A DNA stretch of 64,000 bases, from contig DIEM01000059.1 in the NCBI GenBank assembly GCA_002418625.1, forward strand, positions 1 to 64,000, written 5' to 3'. A program made the position numbers and the translations under genes. The DNA comes from Firmicutes bacterium UBA5774 (GTDB lineage: Bacteria > Bacillota > Clostridia > Peptostreptococcales > Anaerovoracaceae). How positions within the stretch are numbered: the stretch's first letter is position 1; the number at the start of each line of letters is the position of its first letter. The notes below the pieces were generated by a model that searched no databases, was not told the DNA's origin, and saw nothing but the letters and a program-made list of their open reading frames with translations. Below are positions 52,324 through 63,654 of the stretch, one piece after another.

Positions 52324-54870
52324 CTAATCCTCATCCCTGTTGATTTCAAGCCCGATCTGGGTTTCTCCGCTTTTACCGTTCTCCTGCTCGCCGTTTCCTT
52401 CCTTGCCGTCGCTCTCGTCGTTTTCAAATGCGTCTTCCTCGTTGAATACTTTGGCCAGCGAAATGATGTTGGCGTCTTCATGTACGCGCATGATCTTCAC
52501 GCCTTGCGTCGCCCTGCTGAGTCTCGATACCTCCGAGGCTTTTATCCTGATGATGATCCCGTCTGAATTGATCAGCAGCACTTCGTCATTGTCATTGACG
52601 ACCATGGCGCCGATCAGCTCTCCGGTCTTGCTGAATTTGGACTTGTCATATGTCAGAAGGCCTTTTCCGCCCCTTGCCTGGACTTTATAATCTTTAACAG
52701 CCGTTCTCTTGCCGTAGCCGAATTTGGTTGCGACCAGAAGCTCTTCATCTTTTTCGGCCAGTTCCATGGCGACCACTTCGTCGTCTTTTTCCAGCAGTAT
52801 CGCCCTGACTCCGCCGGCATTTCTACCCATGCTTCTGACGTCTTCTTCGCTGAAGCAGATGCATTTGCCGTTCTTGGTCACAATTATGACATTGCTGGTG
52901 CCGGACGTCTGCTTGATGCCGATCAGTTCGTCATCGTCCTTGAGGCTGATTGCGATAAGGCCCGCCTTCCTGCTGGTATCAAACTGGGCAAGATCTGTTT
53001 TCTTGATCGTGCCTTTCTTTGTTACAGCTATCAGATACTTGTCTTCGGCAAATTCCTTAATAGGAATGACCGCCGTGATCCTCTCCCTTTGCGTCAAGTG
53101 GAGGAAATTGACGACCGGAGTCCCTTTTGCCGTTCTTTGAGCTTCAGGGATCTCGTATGCCTTTATCCTGTATGCCCTTCCCGTATTTGTAAAGAACATC
53201 AGATAATCATGGGTGGATGTCGTTATCAGCTGGCGCACAAAGTCGTTGTCCCTCGTCGTCACGCCCATGATGCCTCGTCCCCCGCGCTTTTGCGTCTTAT
53301 AGGTGTCCGCCGTTACCCTCTTGATATATCCCATCTGCGTGAGTGTAATGGCGACCTTTTCCTCCTGGATCAGATCCTCCTCGTCAATGTCCTCCGCATC
53401 GCTGACTATTTCAGTCCGTCGCTTGTCTGCGTATTTTTTCTTGATTTCAAGCAATTCTTTTCTGATCAAGCCCATCAGCACCTTCTCGTCCGATAGAATT
53501 TCCTTGAACCAGAGAATCTCTTTCAGAAGCGCTTCGTATTCCTGGTCGATCTTCTCCCTCTCCAGTCCCGTCAATCTCTGGAGCCTCATGTCCAGGATCG
53601 CCTGGGCCTGTTTGTCTGAAAATCCGAACCTATCGGAAAGCTTCACCTTCGCTTCGTTCGCATTGGGCGATTCCTTGATCAGCCTGATCACTTCATCGAT
53701 ATTATCAAGCGCGATCTTGAGCCCTTCAAGTATATGGGCCCTTTCCTCGGCCTTTCTCAGGTCGAATCGTGTCCTTCTAGTCACGACATCCTTCTGGTGC
53801 AGAAGGTATTGCTCCAGCATCTGGTACAGATTCATCAATTTGGGCTCGCCGTTCACGATCGCCAGCATGATGATGCTGTAATTGTCCTGAAGCTGCGTGT
53901 GCTTGTAAAGCCTGTTCAGCGTGATTTGCGGATTTGCGTCCTTTTTAAGTTCAATGACGATACGCATACCGTCACGGTCAGATTCATCTCTTAAATCGGA
54001 TATGTGGTCAAGCTTCTTCTCCCTGACGAGATCCGCTATTTTTTCAATGACTCTGGACTTGTTGACCTGGAAAGGGATCTCCTTGATGATGATCTGCTGC
54101 CTGCCTTTTGCTGTGAACTCGATTTCAGCCTTTGATCGGACGACGGCTTTCCCCTGGCCGGTCCTGTATGCCTGCCTGATGTCGTTTTTGCCCATGATGA
54201 TGGCTCCGGTCGGAAAATCCGGCCCTTTGACGATTTTGATCAAATCCTCGACGTCGGCATTTTCATCGTCAATCAGTTTGACCGTCGCGTCGATGACTTC
54301 CCCAAGATTGTGCGGCGGTATGGATGTAGCCATGCCCACGGCGATGCCGTTGGAGCCGTTGACCAGAAGATTGGGATATCTTGCCGGAAGCACGATCGGC
54401 TCATCCAGCGTCTCATCAAAGTTCAGCGTATAATCTATTGTTTCCTTGTCTATATCCCTGAGCATCTCGAGAGCATACGGCGTCATCCTGGCTTCCGTAT
54501 ACCTCATGGCCGCCGCGCTGTCTCCATCGACGGATCCGAAGTTTCCGTGTCCGTCGACCAGCATGTAGCGGATCGAGAAATCCTGGGCCATCCTGACCAT
54601 TGCATCATAAACGGAAGAGTCTCCGTGCGGGTGGTATTTACCCAAGACGTCCCCGACGATACGTGCGGATTTCCTGTGCGGCTTGTCCGGCGAAAGGCCC
54701 AGCTCCGACATGGCGTAAAGGATTCTCCTGTGGACAGGTTTGAGACCGTCCCTGACGTCAGGAAGCGCCCTGCCAACTATGACACTCATCGCATAGTCTA
54801 TATAGGATTTTTCCATTTCTTCATTTATATCGCGCTGGATCAGTTTTAAATCTTCAATTGAATTGCTCAC
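52324..54870 (-). CDS. gyrA: DNA gyrase subunit A
   Basis: 848 residues, with the active-site region AAMRYTEAR and [19 protein letters not shown] carrying the wild-type Ser and Asp at the E. coli 83 and 87 positions. The six-bladed C-terminal beta-propeller is present, with a long acidic Glu/Asn/Asp-rich tail. GTG start at 54870 with GGAGG 9 nt upstream. It introduces negative supercoils together with GyrB, 13 bases upstream. Confidence 0.98.
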   Translation of the reverse strand: MSNSIEDLKLIQRDINEEMEKSYIDYAMSVIVGRALPDVRDGLKPVHRRILYAMSELGLSPDKPHRKSARIVGDVLGKYHPHGDSSVYDAMVRMAQDFSIRYMLVDGHGNFGSVDGDSAAAMRYTEARMTPYALEMLRDIDKETIDYTLNFDETLDEPIVLPARYPNLLVNGSNGIAVGMATSIPPHNLGEVIDATVKLIDDENADVEDLIKIVKGPDFPTGAIIMGKNDIRQAYRTGQGKAVVRSKAEIEFTAKGRQQIIIKEIPFQVNKSRVIEKIADLVREKKLDHISDLRDESDRDGMRIVIELKKDANPQITLNRLYKHTQLQDNYSIIMLAIVNGEPKLMNLYQMLEQYLLHQKDVVTRRTRFDLRKAEERAHILEGLKIALDNIDEVIRLIKESPNANEAKVKLSDRFGFSDKQAQAILDMRLQRLTGLEREKIDQEYEALLKEILWFKEILSDEKVLMGLIRKELLEIKKKYADKRRTEIVSDAEDIDEEDLIQEEKVAITLTQMGYIKRVTADTYKTQKRGGRGIMGVTTRDNDFVRQLITTSTHDYLMFFTNTGRAYRIKAYEIPEAQRTAKGTPVVNFLHLTQRERITAVIPIKEFAEDKYLIAVTKKGTIKKTDLAQFDTSRKAGLIAISLKDDDELIGIKQTSGTSNVIIVTKNGKCICFSEEDVRSMGRNAGGVRAILLEKDDEVVAMELAEKDEELLVATKFGYGKRTAVKDYKVQARGGKGLLTYDKSKFSKTGELIGAMVVNDNDEVLLINSDGIIIRIKASEVSRLSRATQGVKIMRVHEDANIISLAKVFNEEDAFENDESDGKEGNGEQENGKSGETQIGLEINRDED

Positions 54871-54883
54871 GCTGTCTTACCTC

Positions 54884-56824
<1,941 letters not shown>

Positions 56825-56835
56825 TTATTTTCGGT

Positions 56836-56914
56836 CATTCTGACCACTCTTTTCCTACTTGGGTTCATCCCTGGTCAAACCTTCATATAGTGGTTCTTTC
56901 AATTCTAAACCACT
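56836..56914 (-). promoter_or_regulatory. structured leader of gyrB mRNA
   Basis: Two inverted repeats lie between the promoter and the ATG: AGTGGTT...AACCACT (56889-56914, 7-bp arms, 12-nt loop) and GGTCATTCTGACC (5-bp arms, near 56835). No known riboswitch class was recognised. Confidence 0.45.
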
Positions 56915-56918
56915 AAAT

Positions 56919-56947
56919 ATTATACACGCAAACCTTTCTATTTTCAA
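56919..56947 (-). promoter_or_regulatory. sigma-A promoter of gyrB
   Basis: On the minus strand: TTGAAA, 17 bases, TATAAT. Strong match. Leader of ~110 bases to gyrB. Confidence 0.85.
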
Positions 56948-56977
56948 TTTATATTTTAAAAGGATTCAAACCTATAC

Positions 56978-57010
56978 AAATGCCGGTTTGCTTGCTTTAA
57001 ACCGGCATTT
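56978..57010. terminator. hairpin terminator between recF and gyrB
   Basis: AAATGCCGGTTT pairs with AAACCGGCATTT (12-bp stem, 9-nt loop). Flanking T tracts are short, so strength is uncertain. Confidence 0.7.
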
Positions 57011-57063
57011 TGAGTCTTGTGGTCATCAATTAAGCGGCAGTATATATGCCCCCGCACCAAAAT

Positions 57064-58161
57064 CTATTCCCCTCGAATTATTCTTCCGTTTTCTATTATA
57101 AATACCGCATTTTCTGAAAGCGTTCCCTTTACAAAGTCGCTTATTTCCGTCGTCGTTATGAATAATTGTACATCTCCGAGTGAACTGATCAGAAACTTTT
57201 GTCTGGAAAAATCAAGCTCCGACAATACATCGTCTAATAACAATATTGGAGTCTCTCCCGTTTCTTCCTTTATCAGTCTTATTTCAGCCAGCTTCAGCGA
57301 CAGCGCGGCAGTCCTCTGCTGGCCCTGGGATCCAAACGATCTTATATCTATACCATTTGCCGATATTCTCAGATCGTCCCTATGCGGGCCGGTCATAGTC
57401 GTTCTTCTGAAGATGTCGTTCCTGTATCTGCTGTCCAGCTTCATACTGAATTCTTTCTTTTGACTTGGCAGATCCGACATGACGGGAATATCGCTCTCGT
57501 AGATAATTTCCAGTTTTTCGCTGCCGTCTGTTATTTGATGATGGATATCTTTGCTGATCCTGTCCAGTTTTTTGATGAAGGCTGCTCTTTCAAGAATGAT
57601 CCTCGCGCCCGAGTCTGCCAATTCATCATTCCATACCGATAGCATATCCGGGTTTATATTATCCTGCTTAAGCAGGGTGTTTCGCTGGAGCAATATTCTT
57701 TTATACCGGGCGAGTGTTTTATAATAGACCGGCTTTATTTGACACAGCTCCCTGTTTATGAATTTCCTTCTTTTTTCAGGCTCTTCCTTTACTATTTTAA
57801 GGTCCTCCGGCGAAAAAACAACAATATAGACATTTTCCAGCATATCTGCATTTTTAAGCACTTTTACGCCGTCTATTCTAACGGTTTTATGGCCTTCCTC
57901 CAAAATGATCTCCAATTCTATTTCTGCGTCTTCTTTATAAGAGATTGTTGATATCCTGGCCATCGGTGTGTCGAATCTGATCATTTCATTATCTTTCAAC
58001 GTTCTGAAAGACTTTCCCAGAGACATCATGTATAACGCTTCAAGCAGATTTGTTTTCCCCTGTGCGTTATTTCCCGTTATAATATTTACTTTTGGGTGGA
58101 ATTCAACCTTTTCTTCGGTATAATTCCTGAAATTCTGAAGTCTGGCTTCCTTAAAATACAT
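57064..58161 (-). CDS. recF: DNA replication and repair protein RecF
   Basis: 365 residues. SMC-like ATPase with Walker A GNNAQGKTNLLEALY and the signature GSQGQQRTAALSLKLAE, then Walker B region PILLLDDVLSELD. It loads RecA at gaps. Normally yaaA/rlbA lies between dnaN and recF and remB between recF and gyrB in Bacillota; both are missing here. The ribosome site AAAGGA lies 15 bases past a terminator-like hairpin. Confidence 0.97.
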   Translation of the reverse strand: MYFKEARLQNFRNYTEEKVEFHPKVNIITGNNAQGKTNLLEALYMMSLGKSFRTLKDNEMIRFDTPMARISTISYKEDAEIELEIILEEGHKTVRIDGVKVLKNADMLENVYIVVFSPEDLKIVKEEPEKRRKFINRELCQIKPVYYKTLARYKRILLQRNTLLKQDNINPDMLSVWNDELADSGARIILERAAFIKKLDRISKDIHHQITDGSEKLEIIYESDIPVMSDLPSQKKEFSMKLDSRYRNDIFRRTTMTGPHRDDLRISANGIDIRSFGSQGQQRTAALSLKLAEIRLIKEETGETPILLLDDVLSELDFSRQKFLISSLGDVQLFITTTEISDFVKGTLSENAVFIIENGRIIRGE

Positions 58162-58181
58162 TTTTCTATCCTTTTAAACAA

Positions 58182-58230
58182 AATGGCTGCGGGATCCTGC
58201 GCCGGCGGCGCCTGATCCTCGGCAGCCATT
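58182..58230 (-). terminator. terminator-like hairpin between dnaN and recF
   Basis: Outer stem AATGGCTGC with GCAGCCATT (9 bp) encloses a further GC-rich inverted repeat. On the minus strand it is followed by TTTTGTTT and then at once by the recF ribosome site. It may limit recF relative to dnaN. Confidence 0.75.
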
Positions 58231-58250
58231 CTTTTTATTTTGTTTGCCGG

Positions 58251-59363
58251 TCAGCTGGCTGTGATCCTTACCGGAAGGATCAGATATTCAAAATGATCTC
58301 CTTCGACAGGTCTGATCAGGCAGGGGCTGACACTGGAATTGAATTCCATTTTTATTTCTTCGTCAGATACCGCTTTCAATACGTCAAGCAGATATTTCGA
58401 ATTGAATCCTATATCGAGATCCTCCCCTGTTTTTTCTACAGATACATCTTCCTTGACATTTCCTTCTTCCGATCTTGAGGTTATCCTCATTTCATTTTCA
58501 TTGATGCTTATTTTTATAAGATTATTCTTTCCTTCTTTTGCGAGAAGCGAGGCTCTCTCTATGCTTTCAAGAAAATCGGTTCGGGGAACGTGTATTTTTG
58601 TCTTATGCTCTTTGGGGATGATATCCTTATATTTAATAAATTCACCTTCCAGGAGACGTAATACGATTTTCGTGTCTTCAAGGTTTATTATGGCTTTCTT
58701 TTCATCCAGAATTAATGATATTTCCTTTTCCTTATCCTCATCGACCAATATTTTTTGTATTTCGTTCAGTATCCTTGCCGAAATGATTATTTTTCGCCTC
58801 TCGGCATTTTTCATATATTCTTTAGTCACAGCCATTCTGAAGCCGTCAAGAGCCACCATATTCAGAGACTCTTTATCCATCTCGATCAGAACGCCGACTA
58901 TGACACCTTTCGCTTCATCTATGCTGGCTGAAAAAGAGGTCTTTTTTATCATTTCCTTGAATAATTCTTTATCAATGCTCACAGCGTCATTGTGACGAAT
59001 TTCTCCAATATTCGGAAATTCCTCCGCCGGCTGCCCTATTATGACGAATTCAGAGGAATGGCATTTTATTCTGACATTGTTATTTTCAAATAATTCGATT
59101 TCAATATCCTCATTTGGAAGCTTTCGGATGATATCTGTAAATAGTCTGGATGAAACCACTATAGAGCCTTCTTCGAATACAGAAGCGCTGATTTTCTTTT
59201 CGATGCTTAAATCAAGGTCTGATGCGGCCAGCTTTAAAATATTGTCTGAAGAAGCTTCTAATAAAATCCCTTTCAAAATAGGAATCGTCGTTCTTGTAGT
59301 GACAGCTTTGCAGACAGTATTGAGGGCCTTGGATAGCAGATGCTGCTGGCAGATGAATTTCAT
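58251..59363 (-). CDS. dnaN: DNA polymerase III sliding clamp (beta subunit)
   Basis: 370 residues. Three repeated clamp domains; starts MKFICQQHLLSKALNTVCKAV and ends YLILPVRITAS, typical of DnaN, with the conserved C-terminal P-V-R. AAAAGGAGG precedes the ATG. Follows dnaA with a DnaA-box-rich gap of 171 bases. Confidence 0.98.
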   Translation of the reverse strand: MKFICQQHLLSKALNTVCKAVTTRTTIPILKGILLEASSDNILKLAASDLDLSIEKKISASVFEEGSIVVSSRLFTDIIRKLPNEDIEIELFENNNVRIKCHSSEFVIIGQPAEEFPNIGEIRHNDAVSIDKELFKEMIKKTSFSASIDEAKGVIVGVLIEMDKESLNMVALDGFRMAVTKEYMKNAERRKIIISARILNEIQKILVDEDKEKEISLILDEKKAIINLEDTKIVLRLLEGEFIKYKDIIPKEHKTKIHVPRTDFLESIERASLLAKEGKNNLIKISINENEMRITSRSEEGNVKEDVSVEKTGEDLDIGFNSKYLLDVLKAVSDEEIKMEFNSSVSPCLIRPVEGDHFEYLILPVRITAS

Positions 59364-59417
59364 GGCACTTCCTCCTTTTTATATAAGTATAAACTTAGTA
59401 ATAATAGTAATAGGGCC

Positions 59418-59531
59418 TGTGGATTTGTGTATAACTTCTGTGGATAAAGGAAAAACAAGCACAGCAGGATATTTTTTATGTCAAAACAGGTGTGAATAAC
59501 TTGTTTAAGTTACCAAGAGGCCTGTGTATAA
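59418..59531. other. oriC part 1: DnaA boxes between dnaN and dnaA
   Basis: Four sites matching TGTGNATAA, all in one orientation: 59426-59434, 59439-59447 (perfect TGTGGATAA), 59491-59499 and 59523-59531. A further near match TGTGGATTT is at 59418. Clustered DnaA boxes next to dnaA mark the chromosome origin. Confidence 0.85.
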
Positions 59532-59534
59532 ACT

Positions 59535-60869
59535 TTAATCACTTTGAATATCTGTCGTCAGTGCATTTATGATCTCTTTTAAATTATTATTAGAGACCAT
59601 TTCCGAAGAAATTTTTTCACAGGCATGGAGGACAGTCGTATGATCCCTGTTTCCAAAAGACTCCCCTATCTTTGGAAGAGACATATCTGTCATATCACGG
59701 CACATATACATGGCGATCTGCCTGGGGTATGAAAGGTTTCTGGAACGTTTTGCGGATTCCATATCTGAAAGCTTAATGTTAAAATGCTTGCAGACACAGT
59801 CCTTGATCAGTTTAGGAGTCACTTTTTTATTGCTGGCTGAAAAAATATCCTTCAGGACATCCTTCGCAAGATCCTTGTTGATCTTTTGATTTGTCAGGTT
59901 GGCATAGGCAATGACCCGGATCAGGGCCCCTTCCAGTTCGCGGATATTGGATTGTATCTTTTCGGCGACGAATTCAATGATTTCCATAAGATTATCATTT
60001 ACTTCGACATCTTCAAGCTCAGCTTTTTTTATCAAAATTGCGACTCTTGTTTCATAATCAGGAGGCTGGATATCTGCGGTGAGGCCCCATTCAAATCTGG
60101 AGCGGAGGCGCTCTTCGAGCGTTATAAGCTCTTTGGGAGGTCTGTCGCTGGACACGATGATTTGTTTATTGGCTTCATAAAGCGTATTGAAAGTATGGAA
60201 AATCTCTTCCTGTGTACGCTCTTTTTTTTCAATAAATTGAATATCGTCTATCAAAAGAACGTCTATATGACGATATTTGTTTCTGAATTCAACATTCTTG
60301 TCTTCGCGGATAGCTTTTATGAGCTCATTGGTAAACATTTCGGAAGAAACATAAAGGACTTTGAGCTTCGGGTTCTGTTGTATGATGAAATGTCCGATAG
60401 CATGCATCAGATGGGTTTTTCCAAGGCCGGCGCCGCCATAGATAAACAGAGGATTGTAAGCCTTGGCGGGCGCCTCGGCGACAGCCAGCGAGGCAGCGTG
60501 CGCAAAGCGGTTGTTGTTGCCGACAACGAAGGAATTGAAAATATATTTCGGATTCAGGTAGAGTTCATCGGTAAAAGGCTTTTTAACTGGATCCCTGGGT
60601 TCGGAGCGAATAGCGTCATCAGTCTCTACGAAAACGACACGCAAAGGGGTACCAAAAGCCTGCTTCACTGAATTTTCAACAATTGAAGCATATCTGGTTT
60701 CCAGTATGGATCTTGAGAAATCATTGTAGACCTGCAAATAAAGGCGTCCCTTCTCCTCATCCAGGGAGATGGGTTTTAAGGGAGCCATCCATGTATCATA
60801 ACTTACCGGAGTAAGCTCCGGCCGTAAATAATCCAATGTTTTTTTCCAATTTTCTGTGAGAGTGTTCAT
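59535..60869 (-). CDS. dnaA: chromosomal replication initiator protein DnaA
   Basis: 444 residues. Domain I ~1-80, linker II, domain III AAA+ (Walker A GGAGLGKTHLMHAIGH, Walker B LLIDDIQFIEKKE), domain IV DNA-binding with SYPRQIAMYMCRDMTDMSLPKIGESFGNRDHTTVLHA. Opens the origin. Length is normal. ATG at 60869 with GAGGTC ahead. First gene of the left replichore set dnaA-dnaN-recF-gyrB-gyrA. Confidence 0.98.
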   Translation of the reverse strand: MNTLTENWKKTLDYLRPELTPVSYDTWMAPLKPISLDEEKGRLYLQVYNDFSRSILETRYASIVENSVKQAFGTPLRVVFVETDDAIRSEPRDPVKKPFTDELYLNPKYIFNSFVVGNNNRFAHAASLAVAEAPAKAYNPLFIYGGAGLGKTHLMHAIGHFIIQQNPKLKVLYVSSEMFTNELIKAIREDKNVEFRNKYRHIDVLLIDDIQFIEKKERTQEEIFHTFNTLYEANKQIIVSSDRPPKELITLEERLRSRFEWGLTADIQPPDYETRVAILIKKAELEDVEVNDNLMEIIEFVAEKIQSNIRELEGALIRVIAYANLTNQKINKDLAKDVLKDIFSASNKKVTPKLIKDCVCKHFNIKLSDMESAKRSRNLSYPRQIAMYMCRDMTDMSLPKIGESFGNRDHTTVLHACEKISSEMVSNNNLKEIINALTTDIQSD

Positions 60870-60921
60870 GCTTTAGTGACCTCGTCTGCCTTCTGCGTAA
60901 ATATAATTTATCAGTGGATAC

Positions 60922-60951
60922 ATAATAACAAAAATACTTATCCACAGGCAA
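60922..60951 (-). promoter_or_regulatory. putative dnaA promoter overlapping a DnaA box
   Basis: On the minus strand: TTGCCT, 18 bases, TATTAT. A perfect DnaA box (TTATCCACA, 60938-60946) lies in the spacer, which would allow DnaA to repress itself. Confidence 0.55.
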
Positions 60952-61145
60952 GCCTATTCGTGAAAAATTGGCAAATTAATTTCCTGGCACTTATTAACAG
61001 CATGTGTATAATTTTTATCAAAGTTATAAACAGCCAGAATGTAACAGTTTGGAGATTATTTAAGTATAAAATTGTTGACATCAAAAACCTTTAAATGTAT
61101 AATAACAAAGCGGTATACCGGAAAGATTTCCTTAAGATATACACA
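60938..61145. other. oriC part 2: DnaA boxes between dnaA and rpmH
   Basis: Perfect box TTATCCACA at 60938-60946 and TGTGTATAA at 61003-61011. Near matches: TTATTAACA (60991-60999), TTATAAACA (61024-61032) and ATATACACA (61137-61145). The stretch is AT-rich and may include the unwinding element. Together with part 1 it suggests a bipartite origin as in Bacillus. Confidence 0.8.
61075..61103 (+). promoter_or_regulatory. sigma-A promoter of rpmH
   Basis: TTGACA, 17 bases, TATAAT. Full match to the consensus in both hexamers, 65 bases before the rpmH start. Confidence 0.95.
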
Positions 61146-61168
61146 GTTTAATTGGAGGAGGTGTCAAA

Positions 61169-61303
61169 GTGAAACAGACGTTGCAGCCGAAAGTAAGGCA
61201 GAGAAGCAAGGAGCATGGCTTCAGAAAAAGAATGAGTACAAAAAACGGTAGAAATGTTTTGAAAAGAAGAAGAACAAGAGGGCGAAAAAAATTAACAGCA
61301 TAG
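61169..61303 (+). CDS. rpmH: 50S ribosomal protein L34
   Basis: 44 residues, starting at GTG 61169 with GGAGGAGG about 8 nt upstream. Contains the L34 core [13 protein letters not shown] and ends RGRKKLTA. Position next to dnaA, with rnpA following, is universal in bacteria. Confidence 0.97.
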   Translation: MKQTLQPKVRQRSKEHGFRKRMSTKNGRNVLKRRRTRGRKKLTA

Positions 61304-61328
61304 AGACCGCTACACGTGGTCTTTTTTT
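61304..61328 (+). terminator. attenuator/terminator between rpmH and rnpA
   Basis: AGACCGC, loop TACAC, GTGGTCT (7-bp stem with one G-U pair), followed by at least seven T. It begins at the base after the rpmH stop. It would make L34 mRNA more abundant than rnpA mRNA. Confidence 0.8.
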
Positions 61329-61343
61329 TAAGAAGGAAAAGGC

Positions 61344-61706
61344 ATGCTAAAACCAGACGTTTTAAGGAGAAAGAAGGATTTTTCCTCTATATACAATAAA
61401 GGAAAGTCCGTCGGCGAAAGATATGTCGTTGTTTTTTTCCGTAAAAACGGGTTGGCCTACAACAGAACGGCTTTCCTTGCAAGTAAAAAAGTAGGAAAAA
61501 GCGTGATAAGAAACAGGGCGCGCCGGCTTATGAAAGAGAGCTACAGGGAAGTCGGAGAGAGGATCGATATAGGATACGATCTTATTTTCATTGCTCGAAA
61601 CAGCATCCTGAATGTAAAGTGCGGCGATGTGCGCAGATCGATGGAAAGCGCTTTAAAAAGAGCAAAAGTGCTTAAGGATGACAAGAGAGCGCAAACGCAA
61701 AGTTGA
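61344..61706 (+). CDS. rnpA: ribonuclease P protein component
   Basis: 120 residues. The conserved RNR motif is in VIRNRARRLMKESYR. Assists the RNase P RNA in tRNA 5' maturation. Located after rpmH as expected. Confidence 0.96.
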   Translation: MLKPDVLRRKKDFSSIYNKGKSVGERYVVVFFRKNGLAYNRTAFLASKKVGKSVIRNRARRLMKESYREVGERIDIGYDLIFIARNSILNVKCGDVRRSMESALKRAKVLKDDKRAQTQS

Positions 61707-61721
61707 ATAGGGTGAGTGACC

Positions 61722-61931
61722 TTGAAAACCATTATAGTACTTTTGATAAAGGGATATCAAAAGATCATTTCGCCAATAATGCCCGGGAAATGCCGGTTTT
61801 ACCCTTCCTGCTCCACTTATACGCTGCAGGCCGTGGAAAAGTACGGGGTAATCAAGGGTCTGTATCTAGGAACCAAAAGGATATTGAAATGCCATCCTTT
61901 TCATCCGGGAGGATATGATCCCTTAAAATGA
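61722..61931 (+). CDS. yidD: membrane protein insertion efficiency factor YidD
   Basis: 69 residues from TTG 61722, which has GGTGAG about 5 nt upstream and begins [22 protein letters not shown] at 61716 (two residues longer) is possible. Motif [15 protein letters not shown] and [10 protein letters not shown] match YidD. It assists YidC/Sec. The short gap to rnpA suggests translational coupling. Confidence 0.88.
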   Translation: MKTIIVLLIKGYQKIISPIMPGKCRFYPSCSTYTLQAVEKYGVIKGLYLGTKRILKCHPFHPGGYDPLK

Positions 61932-61955
61932 AATTGAAATTTCAGGAGGACATAG

Positions 61956-62636
61956 ATGACAGGAATAATAGCAGAACCCCTGGGACAGCTGCTGTATGCC
62001 CTATATAACTTTATAGGGAATTACGGGATAACGCTGATCGTATTTACAATAATTGTTCGAGCGTTTCTTTTCCCATTATATGCGGACCAGATCAAGCATT
62101 CTTCCAAGCTTCAGGATGTCCAGCCCAAGATAAAGGACATCCAGACCAGATATGCCAATGATAAAGAAACCATGAATGCCAAAATGATGGAACTGTATAA
62201 AGAAGAAAAGGTCAATCCGGCACGCGGATGCCTGCCTTTGCTTATCCAGATGCCGATCATTATTGGTCTTTTTGCATTGCTTCGCAATCCGGTCGCCTAC
62301 ATCGACAATACAACGATGCTGATGGCGATCCACGAGAGCTTTCTCTGGATAGCGGATCTTAGCCAGCCTGACCTCTGGGTCCTTCCGATCCTGGCGGGCG
62401 TAACGACGTATATTTCTTTTTCTCAGACTCAGACAAGCCCTGAAATGCAGTCAAACCCAACAATGGTCATGATGAAGTACGTATTTCCGATCATGATCGT
62501 CTGGTGGGGAAGATCGTTCCCGGCCGGATTGACGCTCTACTGGTTCTTCGGTACATTCATACAGATTTTCCAGACAAAGGGCCTGAATATGTGGAAAGAA
62601 AAAAGACGCAGAAAAATGAGTGAAAGTATTGATTAG
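61956..62636 (+). CDS. yidC: membrane protein insertase YidC (short form)
   Basis: 226 residues, five membrane helices, including the functional arginine in TIIVRAFLFPLYADQ and the CLPLLIQMPIIIGLF segment. Lacks both the large periplasmic domain of Gram-negative YidC and an obvious lipoprotein cysteine, as in some clostridia. Inserts and folds membrane proteins. Confidence 0.95.
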   Translation: MTGIIAEPLGQLLYALYNFIGNYGITLIVFTIIVRAFLFPLYADQIKHSSKLQDVQPKIKDIQTRYANDKETMNAKMMELYKEEKVNPARGCLPLLIQMPIIIGLFALLRNPVAYIDNTTMLMAIHESFLWIADLSQPDLWVLPILAGVTTYISFSQTQTSPEMQSNPTMVMMKYVFPIMIVWWGRSFPAGLTLYWFFGTFIQIFQTKGLNMWKEKRRRKMSESID

Positions 62637-62660
62637 CTTCGTCAAGGAGGATTATATACA

Positions 62661-63578
62661 ATGGAGTATTCGGAAAAATGGGGAAAAAATATCGATGATG
62701 CGACAAGATTAGCCCTGGCGGATCTTGATTGCTCGATCGATGAAGTTGAAGTCATTATTCTCGAAGCCCCATCAAAGGGTTTCCTGGGAATCGGCGCAAA
62801 AATGGCGAAGGTAAGAGTCGAAAAGAAAAAGCCGCCAACGCCGGAACAACTGCGGGCAAAGGCTAGAGCCGAGGAAGAAGAACGAAGGCAGAAAGCAAGG
62901 ATCGAAGCGGAGGCGAAGAAGGAAACCGAAAAGGCGCGGGAAGACCTTCAAAAGGATAAAGAAAAAACTGAGCTGAAGCAGGTTGAAAGATCCGAGCAGA
63001 AGCAATTTGAAAAAAGACCGGATAGAAGGATTCCGTCTGACCGGCCTGCGGGAAGGCCAAGAAGAGAAGAAAGATATGCCGACAGGCCGAGAAGAGAAGA
63101 GAAAAAGCCTGTTGATATAGCGAGCCTGACTGAAGTCTTTGGAAGTCCGGCGGAGATATTCTTAAAGGATATCACGCAAAAGATGGGTCTTGAACTCAAT
63201 ATCCGCGCTTTTGAAGGCGAAGACAATGTGTATGTGAATATAGACGGCAAGGATTCCGGAACGATCATCGGGAAAAGAGGCCAGACCCTTGACGCTGTTC
63301 AATATCTCACGAGCCTCGTTGTAAACAAAGACAAGGAGAAACACGCCAAAGTCGTTGTCAATGCCGAGAATTACAGAGAAAAAAGGGAAAAGACCCTCGA
63401 ACAGCTGGCAAAAAGGCTTGCCGACAAGGTATACAAAACCGGCAAGAGCGTCAGGCTTGAGCCTATGAATCCTTATGAAAGAAAAGTTATTCACGCGACG
63501 CTTCAGAACAACAGCCATGTTACGACCAGAAGCGAAGGGGAAGAACCATATAGAAGAGTTATTATTGAGCTTAAATAG
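62661..63578 (+). CDS. jag: RNA-binding protein Jag/KhpB
   Basis: 305 residues. Jag_N domain ~1-50 (EYSEKWGKNIDDATRLAL), a charged Lys/Glu/Arg linker ~55-150, KH domain ~165-230 with IIGKRGQTLDAVQYL, then R3H domain with RLEPMNPYERKVIHATLQ. Binds RNA and is linked to cell-division and envelope control. Follows yidC by 24 bases. Confidence 0.95.
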   Translation: MEYSEKWGKNIDDATRLALADLDCSIDEVEVIILEAPSKGFLGIGAKMAKVRVEKKKPPTPEQLRAKARAEEEERRQKARIEAEAKKETEKAREDLQKDKEKTELKQVERSEQKQFEKRPDRRIPSDRPAGRPRREERYADRPRREEKKPVDIASLTEVFGSPAEIFLKDITQKMGLELNIRAFEGEDNVYVNIDGKDSGTIIGKRGQTLDAVQYLTSLVVNKDKEKHAKVVVNAENYREKREKTLEQLAKRLADKVYKTGKSVRLEPMNPYERKVIHATLQNNSHVTTRSEGEEPYRRVIIELK

Positions 63579-63598
63579 TGGAAGATCCCGAGACAATA

Positions 63599-63632
63599 AA
63601 TGACCTGTGGAAGCTCACAGGTCATTTGGTTT
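63599..63632 (+). terminator. terminator after jag
   Basis: AATGACCTGTG, loop GAAGCT, CACAGGTCATT (11-bp stem) followed by TGGTTTTC. It lies 20 bases after the jag stop and 23 bases before mnmE. Confidence 0.75.
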
Positions 63633-63654
63633 TCAAGGGCAGGGGGATGATGAT

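Noticed and set aside
61703..61918. Overlapping plus-strand frame over yidD
   Set aside because: The other frame encodes YidD with the conserved CRFYPSCS motif; this one is a shadow.
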